Shown piece by piece: positions 34,726-43,045 of a stretch of DNA of 64,000 nucleotides. Origin of the DNA: JANQRA01 sp035762545 (GTDB taxonomy: Bacteria > Actinomycetota > Acidimicrobiia > Spongiisociales > ZC4RG35); NCBI GenBank assembly GCA_035762545.1, contig DASTOM010000044.1, forward strand, positions 139,864-203,863, read 5' to 3'. The notes under the pieces are model-generated. The model was given only the letters and a program-made list of their open reading frames with translations. It searched no databases and had not been told where the DNA came from. The translations under genes and the position numbers were made by a program. The number at the start of each line of letters is the position of its first letter. The first letter of the stretch is position 1.

Positions 34726-36315
34726 CTACTTGTAGAAGGGGACCCACTTCAGGATCTTCAAGACCGCCCCGAGGATCTTGTGGTACATGGGGTAGGCCAT
34801 CCCCTCGGGCGGGGCGAAGGCAGGTCCGATCTTCTGGATCGCCACCGTCTGCGCCTCTGTGTACTTGAGGAGTCCTTCCGGACCATGTCGCCGACCCTGA
34901 CCCGAGGCCTTGAAACCCCCCATCGGCGCCGCGTACGTGGACCAGGCAGCCGCATACCCGTCGTTGACCCCGATGGTCCCGGCCTCGAGTCTCTCCGCGA
35001 CCTCGAGCGCCCGGGAGGTGTCCCTACCCCAAACGCTGAAGTTGAGACCGAAATCCGAGTCGTTGGCCAGGGCGACCGCCTCGTCAATCGAGTCGAACCC
35101 GTAGATCGAGACCACTGGGCCGAACGTTTCGACCCGGCAGATTCTCATGGTCTCGTCGACACGAGCGAGGACGGTTGGCTCGTAGAAAGTCGGGCCGACG
35201 TCCGGTCTCGGCTTGCCGCCGGTGAGCAGTGTCGCCCCACACGACACCGCATCCTCGACATGGGAGTGAACTGCGTCGAGATGCTCGGGAGTGATCATCG
35301 AAGAAAGCGCTGAAGAGAAGTCGTAAGCCGCAGTGATTGGGAGGTTCTGGGTGTGCTCCACGAACCGCGCCGTGAACTCTTCGCGGATCTTCTCGTCCAC
35401 ATAGATCCTCTCCATGGCGAGGCAGAGCTGCCCACCGTTGGCGAACACCGCGCGCGACAGTCCGGCGACCGTCTTGTCCATGTCGGCGTCGTCGAGCACC
35501 AGGGCCGCGTTCTTGCCCCCCAACTCCATCGAAGATCCGATGAGTCGCCGGCCTGCCTGCTCGGCGACCTTGCGACCGACCTTGGTCGACCCGGTGAACA
35601 TGATGTAGTCGACTTCGTCGATGAGAGTCGGTCCCACCTCCTCACCCCGACCGGTCACGACCTGAAGTACACCGCGAGGCAGGCCGGCCTCGTCCAACAG
35701 CCTGGCGGCGAGGAGCATCGACAGGGGCGTCTTCTCGTCGGGTTTGCAGACCACGGCGTTGCCGGCGAGCAAAGCCGGGATCATGTCCGAGATGGCGAGA
35801 GTGAACGGGAAGTTCCAGGGACTTATGTTTCCGACCACGCCGTAAGGACGTCGGTACTCGTAGGTCTTGGTGAACAGGGGGAACGAGACCGCGCGGCGCT
35901 TTCGGGCCAGGAGCGCCCGGCCCGTCTTGAGGTAGTAGTGGGTTGTGGCGACTGTGTCGTAGACCTCCTCGGAGGCCGGGATCCTCGCTTTCCCCGCCTC
36001 CAACTGGATCAGATCCATGGCCACGCCGTCGTTCTCGATCACCAGGTCGTGGAAGCGCGAAAGGATCTTCAGTCGATCTCCTATGGGTGTCCGAGCCCAA
36101 CCGACCTGAGCCATGCGCCCTCGTTCAACCGCGGCCACCACGTCGTCGGGGGTGGCGTGGGGGACACTGGCGATCGTGGTCTGGGTGAACGGTGAGACCA
36201 CCGTGATCGGTGTCCGCTCCCTAGGCACATCTACACGCGCGACGAGGTCGGTGAGCAGGGCGACGGTTATGTTCGGGGCGAGCTGACCTGCGGCTGTGGT
36301 CGTCACGTTCACCAC
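34726..36315 (-). CDS. NAD(P)-dependent aldehyde dehydrogenase, succinate-semialdehyde type
   Basis: A 529-residue ALDH-superfamily enzyme. GNISPWNFPFTLAISDMIPAL, NAVVCKPDEKTP, FTGSTKVGRKVAEQAG, MELGGKNAALVLDD (catalytic Glu) and FANGGQLCLAMERIYV (catalytic Cys) run in order, and ETFGPVVSIYGFDS is the conserved C-terminal block. The combined pattern, including the NGGQ-x-C context and the C-terminal YPMYHKILGAVLKILKW extension, resembles actinobacterial GabD2-type succinate-semialdehyde dehydrogenases. The start is uncertain: GTG 36315, 36312 or 36306. It diverges from the MOSC gene 48 bp away. Confidence 0.9.
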   Translation of the reverse strand: MVNVTTTAAGQLAPNITVALLTDLVARVDVPRERTPITVVSPFTQTTIASVPHATPDDVVAAVERGRMAQVGWARTPIGDRLKILSRFHDLVIENDGVAMDLIQLEAGKARIPASEEVYDTVATTHYYLKTGRALLARKRRAVSFPLFTKTYEYRRPYGVVGNISPWNFPFTLAISDMIPALLAGNAVVCKPDEKTPLSMLLAARLLDEAGLPRGVLQVVTGRGEEVGPTLIDEVDYIMFTGSTKVGRKVAEQAGRRLIGSSMELGGKNAALVLDDADMDKTVAGLSRAVFANGGQLCLAMERIYVDEKIREEFTARFVEHTQNLPITAAYDFSSALSSMITPEHLDAVHSHVEDAVSCGATLLTGGKPRPDVGPTFYEPTVLARVDETMRICRVETFGPVVSIYGFDSIDEAVALANDSDFGLNFSVWGRDTSRALEVAERLEAGTIGVNDGYAAAWSTYAAPMGGFKASGQGRRHGPEGLLKYTEAQTVAIQKIGPAFAPPEGMAYPMYHKILGAVLKILKWVPFYK

Positions 36316-36363
36316 ATTACGTATTCGACTGCCGTTTGAAACAGTGTTCCCTATCGTGCCCCG

Positions 36364-36822
36364 ATGGCCAGGGTCCATCAGATCAACACCAGCAAGGGCG
36401 GCGTACCCAAACTCCCCATCGAATCAGCGGTGGTCGGTGAGCGGGGCATCGTCGGAGACGAGCAGGCGGACAAGGTCCATCACGGGAGCCCCGAGCAGGC
36501 GCTGTGCCTCTTCTCCCTCGAGGTGATCGAGCGGCTCCAGGCGGAGGGTCACCCGATCACCCCCGGATCTGCGGGCGAGAACGTGACCGTGACCGGGCTG
36601 GATTGGAGCCAGGTGGTTCCGGGCCGAACGATGTTGCTGGGACCGGTCCGTATCGAGATCACTCACTTTGCGACGCCGTGTTCCAAGAACGCCCAGTGGT
36701 TCTCCGACGGCAGGTACACCCGCATCCACACCAACAAGCACCCGGGTGAGTCGCGGGTCTATGCGCGGGTCCTAGCAGGTGGGCCACTGACCACCGGCGA
36801 CTCTGTGGAGCTAGTCGACTAA
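36364..36822 (+). CDS. MOSC domain protein
   Basis: A 152-residue single MOSC domain. It opens with VHQINTSKGGVPKLP, continues GDEQADKVHHGSPEQALCLFSLEVIERL, GSAGENVTVTGLDWSQV, and has the conserved Cys in FATPCSKN. MOSC domains occur in molybdenum-cofactor sulfurases and YiiM/YuaD-like detoxification enzymes and bind Moco through this Cys. The stand-alone size matches YiiM-like forms. The gene overlaps the convergent hydrolase gene by 12 bp. Confidence 0.9.
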   Translation: MARVHQINTSKGGVPKLPIESAVVGERGIVGDEQADKVHHGSPEQALCLFSLEVIERLQAEGHPITPGSAGENVTVTGLDWSQVVPGRTMLLGPVRIEITHFATPCSKNAQWFSDGRYTRIHTNKHPGESRVYARVLAGGPLTTGDSVELVD

Positions 36823-37446
36823 CCGAGCACGGAGGAACTCGATCGTCGTCGACCAAGCCCTCTCGAAGGCTTCGGGATCGAAGGTCTCGCCGTCAGGCTC
36901 GCAGAATCCGTGTTTGGTCCCCGGATAGGTCACCACTTCGACCGGGAGTGACTCGAGACCCATGGTGGCCTCCATGAACGCCGCTTCGTCATCGGTGATG
37001 TATTCGTCCTCCTCGGCGAAATGGACGAGATACGAAGATCTCGACCCGGCGAAGTCGATCTGCTGGGTCCCGTAGAAAGAGACGACGGCCGTCACCATCT
37101 CGCCGAGACGGACTGAAGCCCACAGTCCCATCGAGCCGCCCATCCCGAACCCGACGATCCCGATGGGACCGTCGGTCGATTGCTCGAACACGAGCTGGGC
37201 AGAGGTGAGCACCAACGAGGCGAGACGGTCGGGGCTGGCCTCGCCGAGAACATCGATGCCTTCCTTCTCGGTCTCGGGGAGGGCCCCGAAATTGATGTCG
37301 GGCGCCAGGACGGTGAACCCCTCGTCAGCGAGTGAGTCACAGAGACCTTTCACCGACGACGTGAGCCCCCAGAGCGAGTGGAGGACCAACACCCCTGGAC
37401 CGCGTCCGGTCTCCCCCTGGACGAAGTAGGCCTGGTCGTTTGGCAC
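36811..37446 (-). CDS. Dienelactone hydrolase-like protein lacking the nucleophile
   Basis: A 211-residue alpha/beta-hydrolase of the dienelactone hydrolase family. GVLVLHSLWGLTSSVKGLCDSLADEG and LAPDINFG are the conserved first half. Triad positions Asp148 (EEDEY) and His180 (GTKHGF) are present, but the nucleophile elbow is GFGMGG (residues 99-104), with Gly101 where Cys or Ser is required. It is read from GGG, so this is not a Ser/Gly miscall of one ambiguous base. It may be catalytically inactive or use another residue. Start GTG 37446; it diverges from the MFS gene. Confidence 0.85.
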   Translation of the reverse strand: MPNDQAYFVQGETGRGPGVLVLHSLWGLTSSVKGLCDSLADEGFTVLAPDINFGALPETEKEGIDVLGEASPDRLASLVLTSAQLVFEQSTDGPIGIVGFGMGGSMGLWASVRLGEMVTAVVSFYGTQQIDFAGSRSSYLVHFAEEDEYITDDEAAFMEATMGLESLPVEVVTYPGTKHGFCEPDGETFDPEAFERAWSTTIEFLRARLVD

Positions 37447-37491
37447 ACGCCAAAGCTAGTTGGAGTGCCGGCCCGCCCTACCCTGCACCGG

Positions 37492-39144
37492 ATGAGTTCG
37501 GCGGTCGAACCACTCAGATATCCGCACTTTCGCTGGCTGTGGGCCGGCAATGTGTTCTCCGCCTCGGGCACGTTCGTGCAGTCGGTCGCGGCCTCGTGGC
37601 TCATGTTCGAGCTCACCGGGTCGAACACCTGGGTCGGGTTGATCGTCGCCTCCTCGACCCTCCCGCTCCTGTTCTTCTCCCTGAGCGCAGGCGCACTCGC
37701 CGACCGGTTCAACCGGGCCAAGATCATGCTGGTTGCCCAGGGAGTCATGGGGGCTTCCGCACTGGCAATGGCCATTCTCACCTACATGGGCGTCATGACA
37801 CCCGGCCTGCTCCTCACGTTGGGCCTGATCCTGGGAAGTGGCCTGGCCCTGAACATCCCGGCGTGGCAGGCCATCGTCCCGGATCTGGTCCCTCGTGGGC
37901 TCGTCGCCTCGGCCGTGGCCCTCAATTCGGCCGCCTTCAATGCGGCTCGGGCCATCGGCCCTGCGATAGGTGGTGCCCTGGTCGTTACCTATGGCGCCCA
38001 GGCCGGGTTCGCATTCAACGCCCTCTCCTATGTGGCCATCATCATCGCCTTGATCGCCATCGGTCCCCGGTTGACAGTCGAGACGAGTGACCCCAACCAA
38101 TCGATGCGGGCGGCGATCTCCACCGGGATCAGGTTCGCCCGATTCACACCCGTCTTCCGCAACCTCATGGCCCTGGTTGCGCTGTTCGCAGTCAGTTCCG
38201 CGGTGGTCCAGTCGGTGCTGCCGGTACACACCGAGGTCCTCGGGGGCGGAGCAGCTGCCTTCGGCCTCCTCTATGGAGCGATGGGCTTGGGCGCACTCGT
38301 CGGCGCGGTGATCCGTCCCCGGATCTCCCGGAGGTTCCCCGGCTCGTGGGTCCCGTACACGATCAGCTTCTTCGGTCTGTCCGGCATCCTCCTCGGGCTC
38401 AGCCCAAACGTCTGGGTGGCCGGATTGGGCATGTTCCTCGCCGGGCTGTTCTGGTTGCTGACCCTGGCGACGCTCAACGCCACCGCCCAGTTGCTGTCAC
38501 CGGCGTGGATCCGGGGACGGGCGATGTCGATCTACACCCTCGCCTTCGCCGGAGTGCTTCCGATCGGCTCGATCCTGTCCGGGCTCCTGGCCGATCAGAT
38601 CGGAACCAGGGGATCGCTTCTCGTCTTCTCCACCGGCGCAGTGCTGCTGGGTGTGGTCACACCGCGTTTCAAGGTGCCCCACGTCGACGACGTCGTATCC
38701 CCCGAGTACACCGAACAGCCCCCGACCCCACACGACGACGCCTCGTTCGAGGGTGGCCCGGTGATCGTGCTGAACACGTGGACCATCGACGAGGGTGACT
38801 TCGCCGAGTTCACCGCGCTGATGAACGAGCTGAGACTGGTCCGGCTCAGCACCGGGGCCTACCGGTGGCGGCTGTTCCGAAACACGTCGGATCCGACCCG
38901 CCTCACCGAGTTCATGGCACTGCAGAGCTGGGAGGACCACGTCGCCCAGCACCGTCGCATCGACGACACCGCGGTGGCCTTGATACGAAGGCTACGGGAG
39001 TTCGACAACGGAGGCGGCCCGACGACCCGGCATTTGATCGCCATCGACGTGGAGGATCCTCCTGACTTCGAGGACCTCGTGGCAGCCCACGATCACCTCC
39101 ATCAGGTCGACGGGTCGATCCCGTCACAGGATCAGGACGCCTGA
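37492..39144 (+). CDS. MFS exporter with C-terminal soluble domain
   Basis: A 550-residue protein. Residues 1-400 are a 12-helix major facilitator of the EntS/MFS_3 type: RYPHFRWLWAGNVFSASGTFVQSVAASWLMFELT, then GALADRFNRAKIM (motif A), with NIPAWQAIVPDLVPR in the middle. The last 140 residues form a soluble alpha+beta domain (IVLNTWTIDEGDFAEFTALMNELRLVRL, then LTEFMALQSWEDHVAQHRRID) resembling ferredoxin-like dimeric barrels of the antibiotic-biosynthesis-monooxygenase type. The start is ATG 37492, as HFRWLW should lie near the N-terminus. Substrate unknown; siderophore or drug export is plausible. Confidence 0.87.
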   Translation: MSSAVEPLRYPHFRWLWAGNVFSASGTFVQSVAASWLMFELTGSNTWVGLIVASSTLPLLFFSLSAGALADRFNRAKIMLVAQGVMGASALAMAILTYMGVMTPGLLLTLGLILGSGLALNIPAWQAIVPDLVPRGLVASAVALNSAAFNAARAIGPAIGGALVVTYGAQAGFAFNALSYVAIIIALIAIGPRLTVETSDPNQSMRAAISTGIRFARFTPVFRNLMALVALFAVSSAVVQSVLPVHTEVLGGGAAAFGLLYGAMGLGALVGAVIRPRISRRFPGSWVPYTISFFGLSGILLGLSPNVWVAGLGMFLAGLFWLLTLATLNATAQLLSPAWIRGRAMSIYTLAFAGVLPIGSILSGLLADQIGTRGSLLVFSTGAVLLGVVTPRFKVPHVDDVVSPEYTEQPPTPHDDASFEGGPVIVLNTWTIDEGDFAEFTALMNELRLVRLSTGAYRWRLFRNTSDPTRLTEFMALQSWEDHVAQHRRIDDTAVALIRRLREFDNGGGPTTRHLIAIDVEDPPDFEDLVAAHDHLHQVDGSIPSQDQDA

Positions 39145-39824
39145 GCGTATTTCATCTCGCGGGCGAACCTCTTCCAGTCGGCCGACTTGGTAGACCAGAG
39201 GACATCCGTGGCGATCATTGCCAGACCGGCGACGAGCAGCAGCCACGAGACCCAGGCGGGCAGGTCGGCGGCAACGGCCGCGGGGATCATCAGGAAGGGG
39301 ATCGCCTTGGTGGCCAGGGCTCCAGACGCGTGCATCCAGGCACGTCGACGGGGTGGGGTGCGTAGGTACGACGCGTAATCGATCTTGATGCCGGGTTGGG
39401 GCTTGAGGATCTCTGCCACGAACCACCTCGTGAACCGGATTCCGAAGATGGTCCCCACCACCATGTGGGCCAGGGTGTGGGTCGAACCGAGCAACACGAC
39501 GACACCCAGACCGAAAGCGACGATCGCGGCGAAACCGTCCAGGTAGTACGCCAGACCGACCAGGGCGAACCCGACGACCGTCACCAGGGCCGCCAGGGTC
39601 GTGCCCAAACCGAATGGCACCGTGATCATCGGACCCCAATTGTCGAACGCCTTCCGGTCGATCTCGGCGATGCGCTCGGCGTAGGAGTCGACGAGGCCAG
39701 GGTCCTTCTTGACTGCTCCGACCGCCTTCCAGAAGTCGGTTCCGTCGAGACCCGATCCGTCGTCGACCGCACGGTTCGCGTCGTCGAGGATTCGCTCGAT
39801 GGCGGAGACTTCCACAGTCACCAA
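39132..39824 (-). CDS. Integral membrane protein with HTLAH motif (M50-like, possibly inactive)
   Basis: A 230-residue protein with about six membrane helices after a soluble 60-residue N-terminus. The segment VVVLLGSTHTLAHMVVGTIFGI places two His four apart in a helix, like the HExxH of intramembrane zinc metalloproteases, but with Thr instead of Glu. A later Asp-containing helix (AGLAMIATDVLWS) could be the third ligand. If metal-binding, catalysis is doubtful. The start is TTG 39824, GTG 39821 or GTG 39815. It overlaps the convergent MFS gene by 13 bp. Confidence 0.7.
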   Translation of the reverse strand: MVTVEVSAIERILDDANRAVDDGSGLDGTDFWKAVGAVKKDPGLVDSYAERIAEIDRKAFDNWGPMITVPFGLGTTLAALVTVVGFALVGLAYYLDGFAAIVAFGLGVVVLLGSTHTLAHMVVGTIFGIRFTRWFVAEILKPQPGIKIDYASYLRTPPRRRAWMHASGALATKAIPFLMIPAAVAADLPAWVSWLLLVAGLAMIATDVLWSTKSADWKRFAREMKYAQAS

Positions 39825-39881
39825 TATAGGTACGGTGCCAAGGGTGCAACCGGATGACCCGGGTCGGGGTTCTTCTCACTG

Positions 39882-40400
39882 ATGGATGAACTGGCTGCAG
39901 CCCTCGCCACCGACCTGGACGACGCGTTCCCCAAACTCGTCGAGAACTCCGGACAACGCGTGTTCTGGGGCCTGAGACGGATATGCGGGAACCACCAGGA
40001 GGCCGAGGACCTCACACAAGAGACCTTCATCAGGGCCTACCGGGCCCTTGGTGGGTACGAGCCGGAACGCATCAGAACGCTTCAGCTGCACCCGTGGTTG
40101 TGGACGATCGCGCTCAACCTGAGTCGGAATCATCTTCGGGACCGTTCCCGAAGACCGACGCCGGTCGAGATGACCGTCGAAGGTTCGACCGAGGATCCCG
40201 AGCCGGTCGACAGTGCGGCATGGGACCGGCGGATGGCGGAGTTGAGCCAGGCCCAGCGGACCGCGGTCGTACTGCGGCACGTGGTCGGGCTGAGCATCGA
40301 CGAGATATCCATGGCCACAGGGCGAACCGCGGGAACAGTGAAAGCCGACATCCATCGAGGACTGGCCCGGTTACGCGCGACGATGGAGAAAGAAACATGA
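39882..40400 (+). CDS. Sigma-70 family (ECF-like) sigma factor
   Basis: A 172-residue two-domain sigma factor. Region 2 contains NHQEAEDLTQETFIRAYRAL and LHPWLWTIALNLSRNHLRDR; region 4 contains LSQAQRTAVVLRHVVGLSIDEISMATGRTAGTVKADIHRGLARL, with a canonical helix-turn-helix for -35 recognition. The linker is short, with no extra domain. No anti-sigma gene is adjacent; instead the ATG of an ogt gene overlaps its stop (ATGA), so the pair is co-expressed. It may direct an alkylation-stress response. Confidence 0.92.
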   Translation: MDELAAALATDLDDAFPKLVENSGQRVFWGLRRICGNHQEAEDLTQETFIRAYRALGGYEPERIRTLQLHPWLWTIALNLSRNHLRDRSRRPTPVEMTVEGSTEDPEPVDSAAWDRRMAELSQAQRTAVVLRHVVGLSIDEISMATGRTAGTVKADIHRGLARLRATMEKET

Positions 40401-40996
40401 GCATCGAATCACAACTCGAAGGGCTCAGCGGCCCTCTACCCGATGGAATCACCGACGGCGTGGCTCTGGGAACCGGACTCGCCGATGGATACGACTTCTA
40501 CGAGTCGGCGATCGGCGCGGTCGTGGTGACCTTCAACCCCGAAGGAGTCTCCTCGGTCGACATGGCCGAAGGATTCGAGGAGAGGCATGCCGAGCGTTTC
40601 GGCCGGGCACTCCTCCGCGCCGAAGCGCCCAGGGCTTGGGCAATCCACATCCCTCAGGCAATCGAACGAGGAACTCCCGGTTCACTGCCCCTCGACCTGA
40701 GATCGGTGACCGAGTTCCAGCAGCAGGTGCTGCTGACGACGGCGACGATCCCCAAGGGCGAGGTCAGGCCTTACGGCTGGGTGGCCCGAGAGGTGCATCG
40801 GCCCAAGGCGGTCCGGGCGGTCGGCTCTGCGGTGGCCCGCAACCCCGTCCCACTGATCATTCCCTGTCACCGTGTCATCCGCAGCGACGGGCACATCGGC
40901 AACTACAGCCTGGGCGGTCCCCACAACAAGGTCGAGCTGCTCGAGCATGAGGGGTCGATCGTCGGCCTGAAATTCGATCCAGAAGGCGTTATGTGA
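40397..40996 (+). CDS. ogt: Methylated-DNA-[protein]-cysteine S-methyltransferase
   Basis: A 199-residue repair protein removing O6-alkyl groups from guanine in a suicide reaction. The C-terminal domain has the active-site motif IPCHRVIRSDG with Cys157, the Asn hinge region VARNPVPLI, and YGWVAREVHRPKAVRAVG for DNA binding with the Arg finger. The N-terminal 100 residues form the usual ribonuclease-like domain. It starts at ATG 40397 within the sigma-factor stop. The N-terminal about 35 residues (GITDGVALGTGLADGYD) look like an extra extension. Confidence 0.93.
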   Translation: MSIESQLEGLSGPLPDGITDGVALGTGLADGYDFYESAIGAVVVTFNPEGVSSVDMAEGFEERHAERFGRALLRAEAPRAWAIHIPQAIERGTPGSLPLDLRSVTEFQQQVLLTTATIPKGEVRPYGWVAREVHRPKAVRAVGSAVARNPVPLIIPCHRVIRSDGHIGNYSLGGPHNKVELLEHEGSIVGLKFDPEGVM

Positions 40997-41027
40997 AACA
41001 GGACGTGTCGACCGACAGGCTTTGAAC

Positions 41028-41079
41028 CGTTCTGGGCGCATTTGCCCCCCGTTTTCGCCGGGTAAATGCGCCCAGAACG
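41028..41079. repeat. Large perfect hairpin between ogt and tkt
   Basis: CGTTCTGGGCGCATTT (41028-41043) is followed after 20 nt by its exact reverse complement AAATGCGCCCAGAACG (41064-41079). Inner bases extend the stem to 20 bp (one G-T pair), leaving a 12-nt loop. There is no U-tract on either side. It lies 31 nt after the ogt stop and 34 nt before the tkt start, so it could be a terminator for ogt, a regulatory hairpin in the tkt leader, or a repeat element. Confidence 0.75.
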
Positions 41080-41113
41080 AAGTGGGGGACGGCGGGCGGT
41101 ACCCTCCCGGGCG

Positions 41114-43045
41114 ATGCCAGACCACGAAATAGAGCAGTTGGCGGTCGACACGATCAAGGCCCTGGCCATGGACGCCGTGCAGGCGGCCAAGTCGGGGCAT
41201 CCCGGAATGCCCATGGGCATGGCCGACATCGCCGTCACCCTCTGGGGCAGGTACCTCATCGTCGACCCGGACGATCCGGAGTGGCCCGATCGGGACCGCT
41301 TCGTCCTCTCCAACGGCCACGGATCGATGCTCCTCTACTCTCTCCTCCATCTGTCCGGTTTCCCGATCACCCTCGACGACATCCGCAACTTCCGGCAGTG
41401 GGGCCACCACACGGCGGGTCATCCCGAGATCGCCCAGGAGCTAGGGATCGAGATGACCACGGGGCCTCTCGGCCAGGGCTTCGCCACCGGAGTCGGGATG
41501 GCAGTGGCCGAGGAGCATCTGAGAGCCCGGCTCGGGGCCGACCTCGTCGATCATCGGACCTTCGGTTTCGTGTCCGATGGTGACCTGATGGAGGGAGTCA
41601 GTTCCGAGGCGGCGTCGATAGCGGGCAACTTCGCTCTCGGGAAGCTGATCTACCTGTATGACGACAACGACATCTCCATCGACGGTTCGACCGACATCAC
41701 GTTCAACGAAGACGTGGTCCGGAGGTTCGAGGCGGTCGGTTGGCACACGCTGACGATCGACGGCCACGACAGAGGTGCTATCGACGAGGCGATCTCCGCC
41801 GCCATCGCTGAGGGCGACCGACCCTCGCTGGTCGTCTGCCACACCCACATCGGCCATGGCGCTCCCAATGCCCAGGACACCGCCGGAGCCCACGGGTCGC
41901 CCCTGGGGGAGGAGGAGATCAAGCTCACCAAGGAGGCGATGGGCTACCCGATCGACCCTTCGTTCCACGTCGACGACCGGGTCTACGGGTTCTTCTCCGA
42001 GGCCATGAATCGGGGACGCGAGGCACACGCCGCGTGGCAGGAGCGCTTCGACGCCGCGGACCGGGCCCAATGGGACTCCTTCTTCGCACCCGGGAAGCTG
42101 ATCCTCGACGGACCGGGTTTCGAGGAGGGCGAGAGTCTCGCCACCAGAGCGTCGGCCGGGAAGCTATTCGAAGAGATCGCCGCCAAGGTCCCTGGATTCA
42201 TCGGAGGATCGGCAGATCTCGCCGAGTCCACCAAAACGGTCATCGAGAAAGGGCGTCTCTTCTCGAGGAGCGACAGGGCGGCACGCGACATCCCCTTCGG
42301 CGTCCGGGAGCACAGCATGGGCGCCCTGGTGAACGGGATGGCCATTCACGGAGGACTCAAGCCCTACGGCGCCACGTTCTTCGTGTTCAGTGACTACATG
42401 CGGCCCGCAGTCCGGCTGTCAGCGCTAATGGAGATCCCTTCGGTGTGGGTCTGGACCCACGACTCGATCTTCCTCGGGGAAGACGGCCCCACGCACCAAC
42501 CGATCGAGCACCTGGCGTCCCTTCGCGCCATGCCCAACCTGTGGGTGATACGACCCGCAGACGCAAACGAGGCCATCGCGGCCTGGGAAGTCGCTCTCAA
42601 CCGGACGGACGGGCCGGTGGCGTTGGTCCTCAGCCGGCAGAATCTGCCCACTCTGCCTGCGGGCGATCTGGCGCGGGGGGGTTACATCGTCCGGGACGGA
42701 TCGGACGTGACTCTGATCGCCACCGGATCGGAAGTGTCCACCGCGCTCTCCGCAGCCGCACTCCTCTCCTCTGACGGGACGGAAGCAAGGGTCGTGAGTC
42801 TCCCCTGCTGGGAGCTGTTCGAACGGCAGGACGCCTCCTATCGAGCCGAAGTCATCGGGAGTGCCCCGCGGGTGTCCATCGAGGCTGCCGCCACCTTCGG
42901 ATGGGAACGGATGGTGGGTTCTGGAGGGCTCTCAATCGGCATCGATCATTTCGGTGCCTCGGCACCGGCCGAGGTCCTGGCCGAGCAGTTCGGTTTCACA
43001 CCCGAAGCTGTCGCCTCCCGGGTTCGCGAGCACCTCGGCCGTTGA
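41114..43045 (+). CDS. tkt: Transketolase
   Basis: A 643-residue thiamine-diphosphate enzyme of the pentose phosphate and Calvin-type sugar interconversions. AAKSGHPGMPMGMADI is the conserved start, then FVLSNGHGSMLLYSLLHL, TGPLGQGFATGVGMA, the ThDP/Mg motif FVSDGDLMEGVSSEAASIAG (G-D-G with the N of the later YDDNDISIDG), and ETHIGHG-like CHTHIGHGAPN. The pyrimidine domain has IPFGVREHSMGALVNG and DSIFLGEDGPTHQPIEHLASLRAMPN. Length is typical. The start is ATG 41114. A TTG-started oxidoreductase gene overlaps its stop. Confidence 0.96.
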   Translation: MPDHEIEQLAVDTIKALAMDAVQAAKSGHPGMPMGMADIAVTLWGRYLIVDPDDPEWPDRDRFVLSNGHGSMLLYSLLHLSGFPITLDDIRNFRQWGHHTAGHPEIAQELGIEMTTGPLGQGFATGVGMAVAEEHLRARLGADLVDHRTFGFVSDGDLMEGVSSEAASIAGNFALGKLIYLYDDNDISIDGSTDITFNEDVVRRFEAVGWHTLTIDGHDRGAIDEAISAAIAEGDRPSLVVCHTHIGHGAPNAQDTAGAHGSPLGEEEIKLTKEAMGYPIDPSFHVDDRVYGFFSEAMNRGREAHAAWQERFDAADRAQWDSFFAPGKLILDGPGFEEGESLATRASAGKLFEEIAAKVPGFIGGSADLAESTKTVIEKGRLFSRSDRAARDIPFGVREHSMGALVNGMAIHGGLKPYGATFFVFSDYMRPAVRLSALMEIPSVWVWTHDSIFLGEDGPTHQPIEHLASLRAMPNLWVIRPADANEAIAAWEVALNRTDGPVALVLSRQNLPTLPAGDLARGGYIVRDGSDVTLIATGSEVSTALSAAALLSSDGTEARVVSLPCWELFERQDASYRAEVIGSAPRVSIEAAATFGWERMVGSGGLSIGIDHFGASAPAEVLAEQFGFTPEAVASRVREHLGR

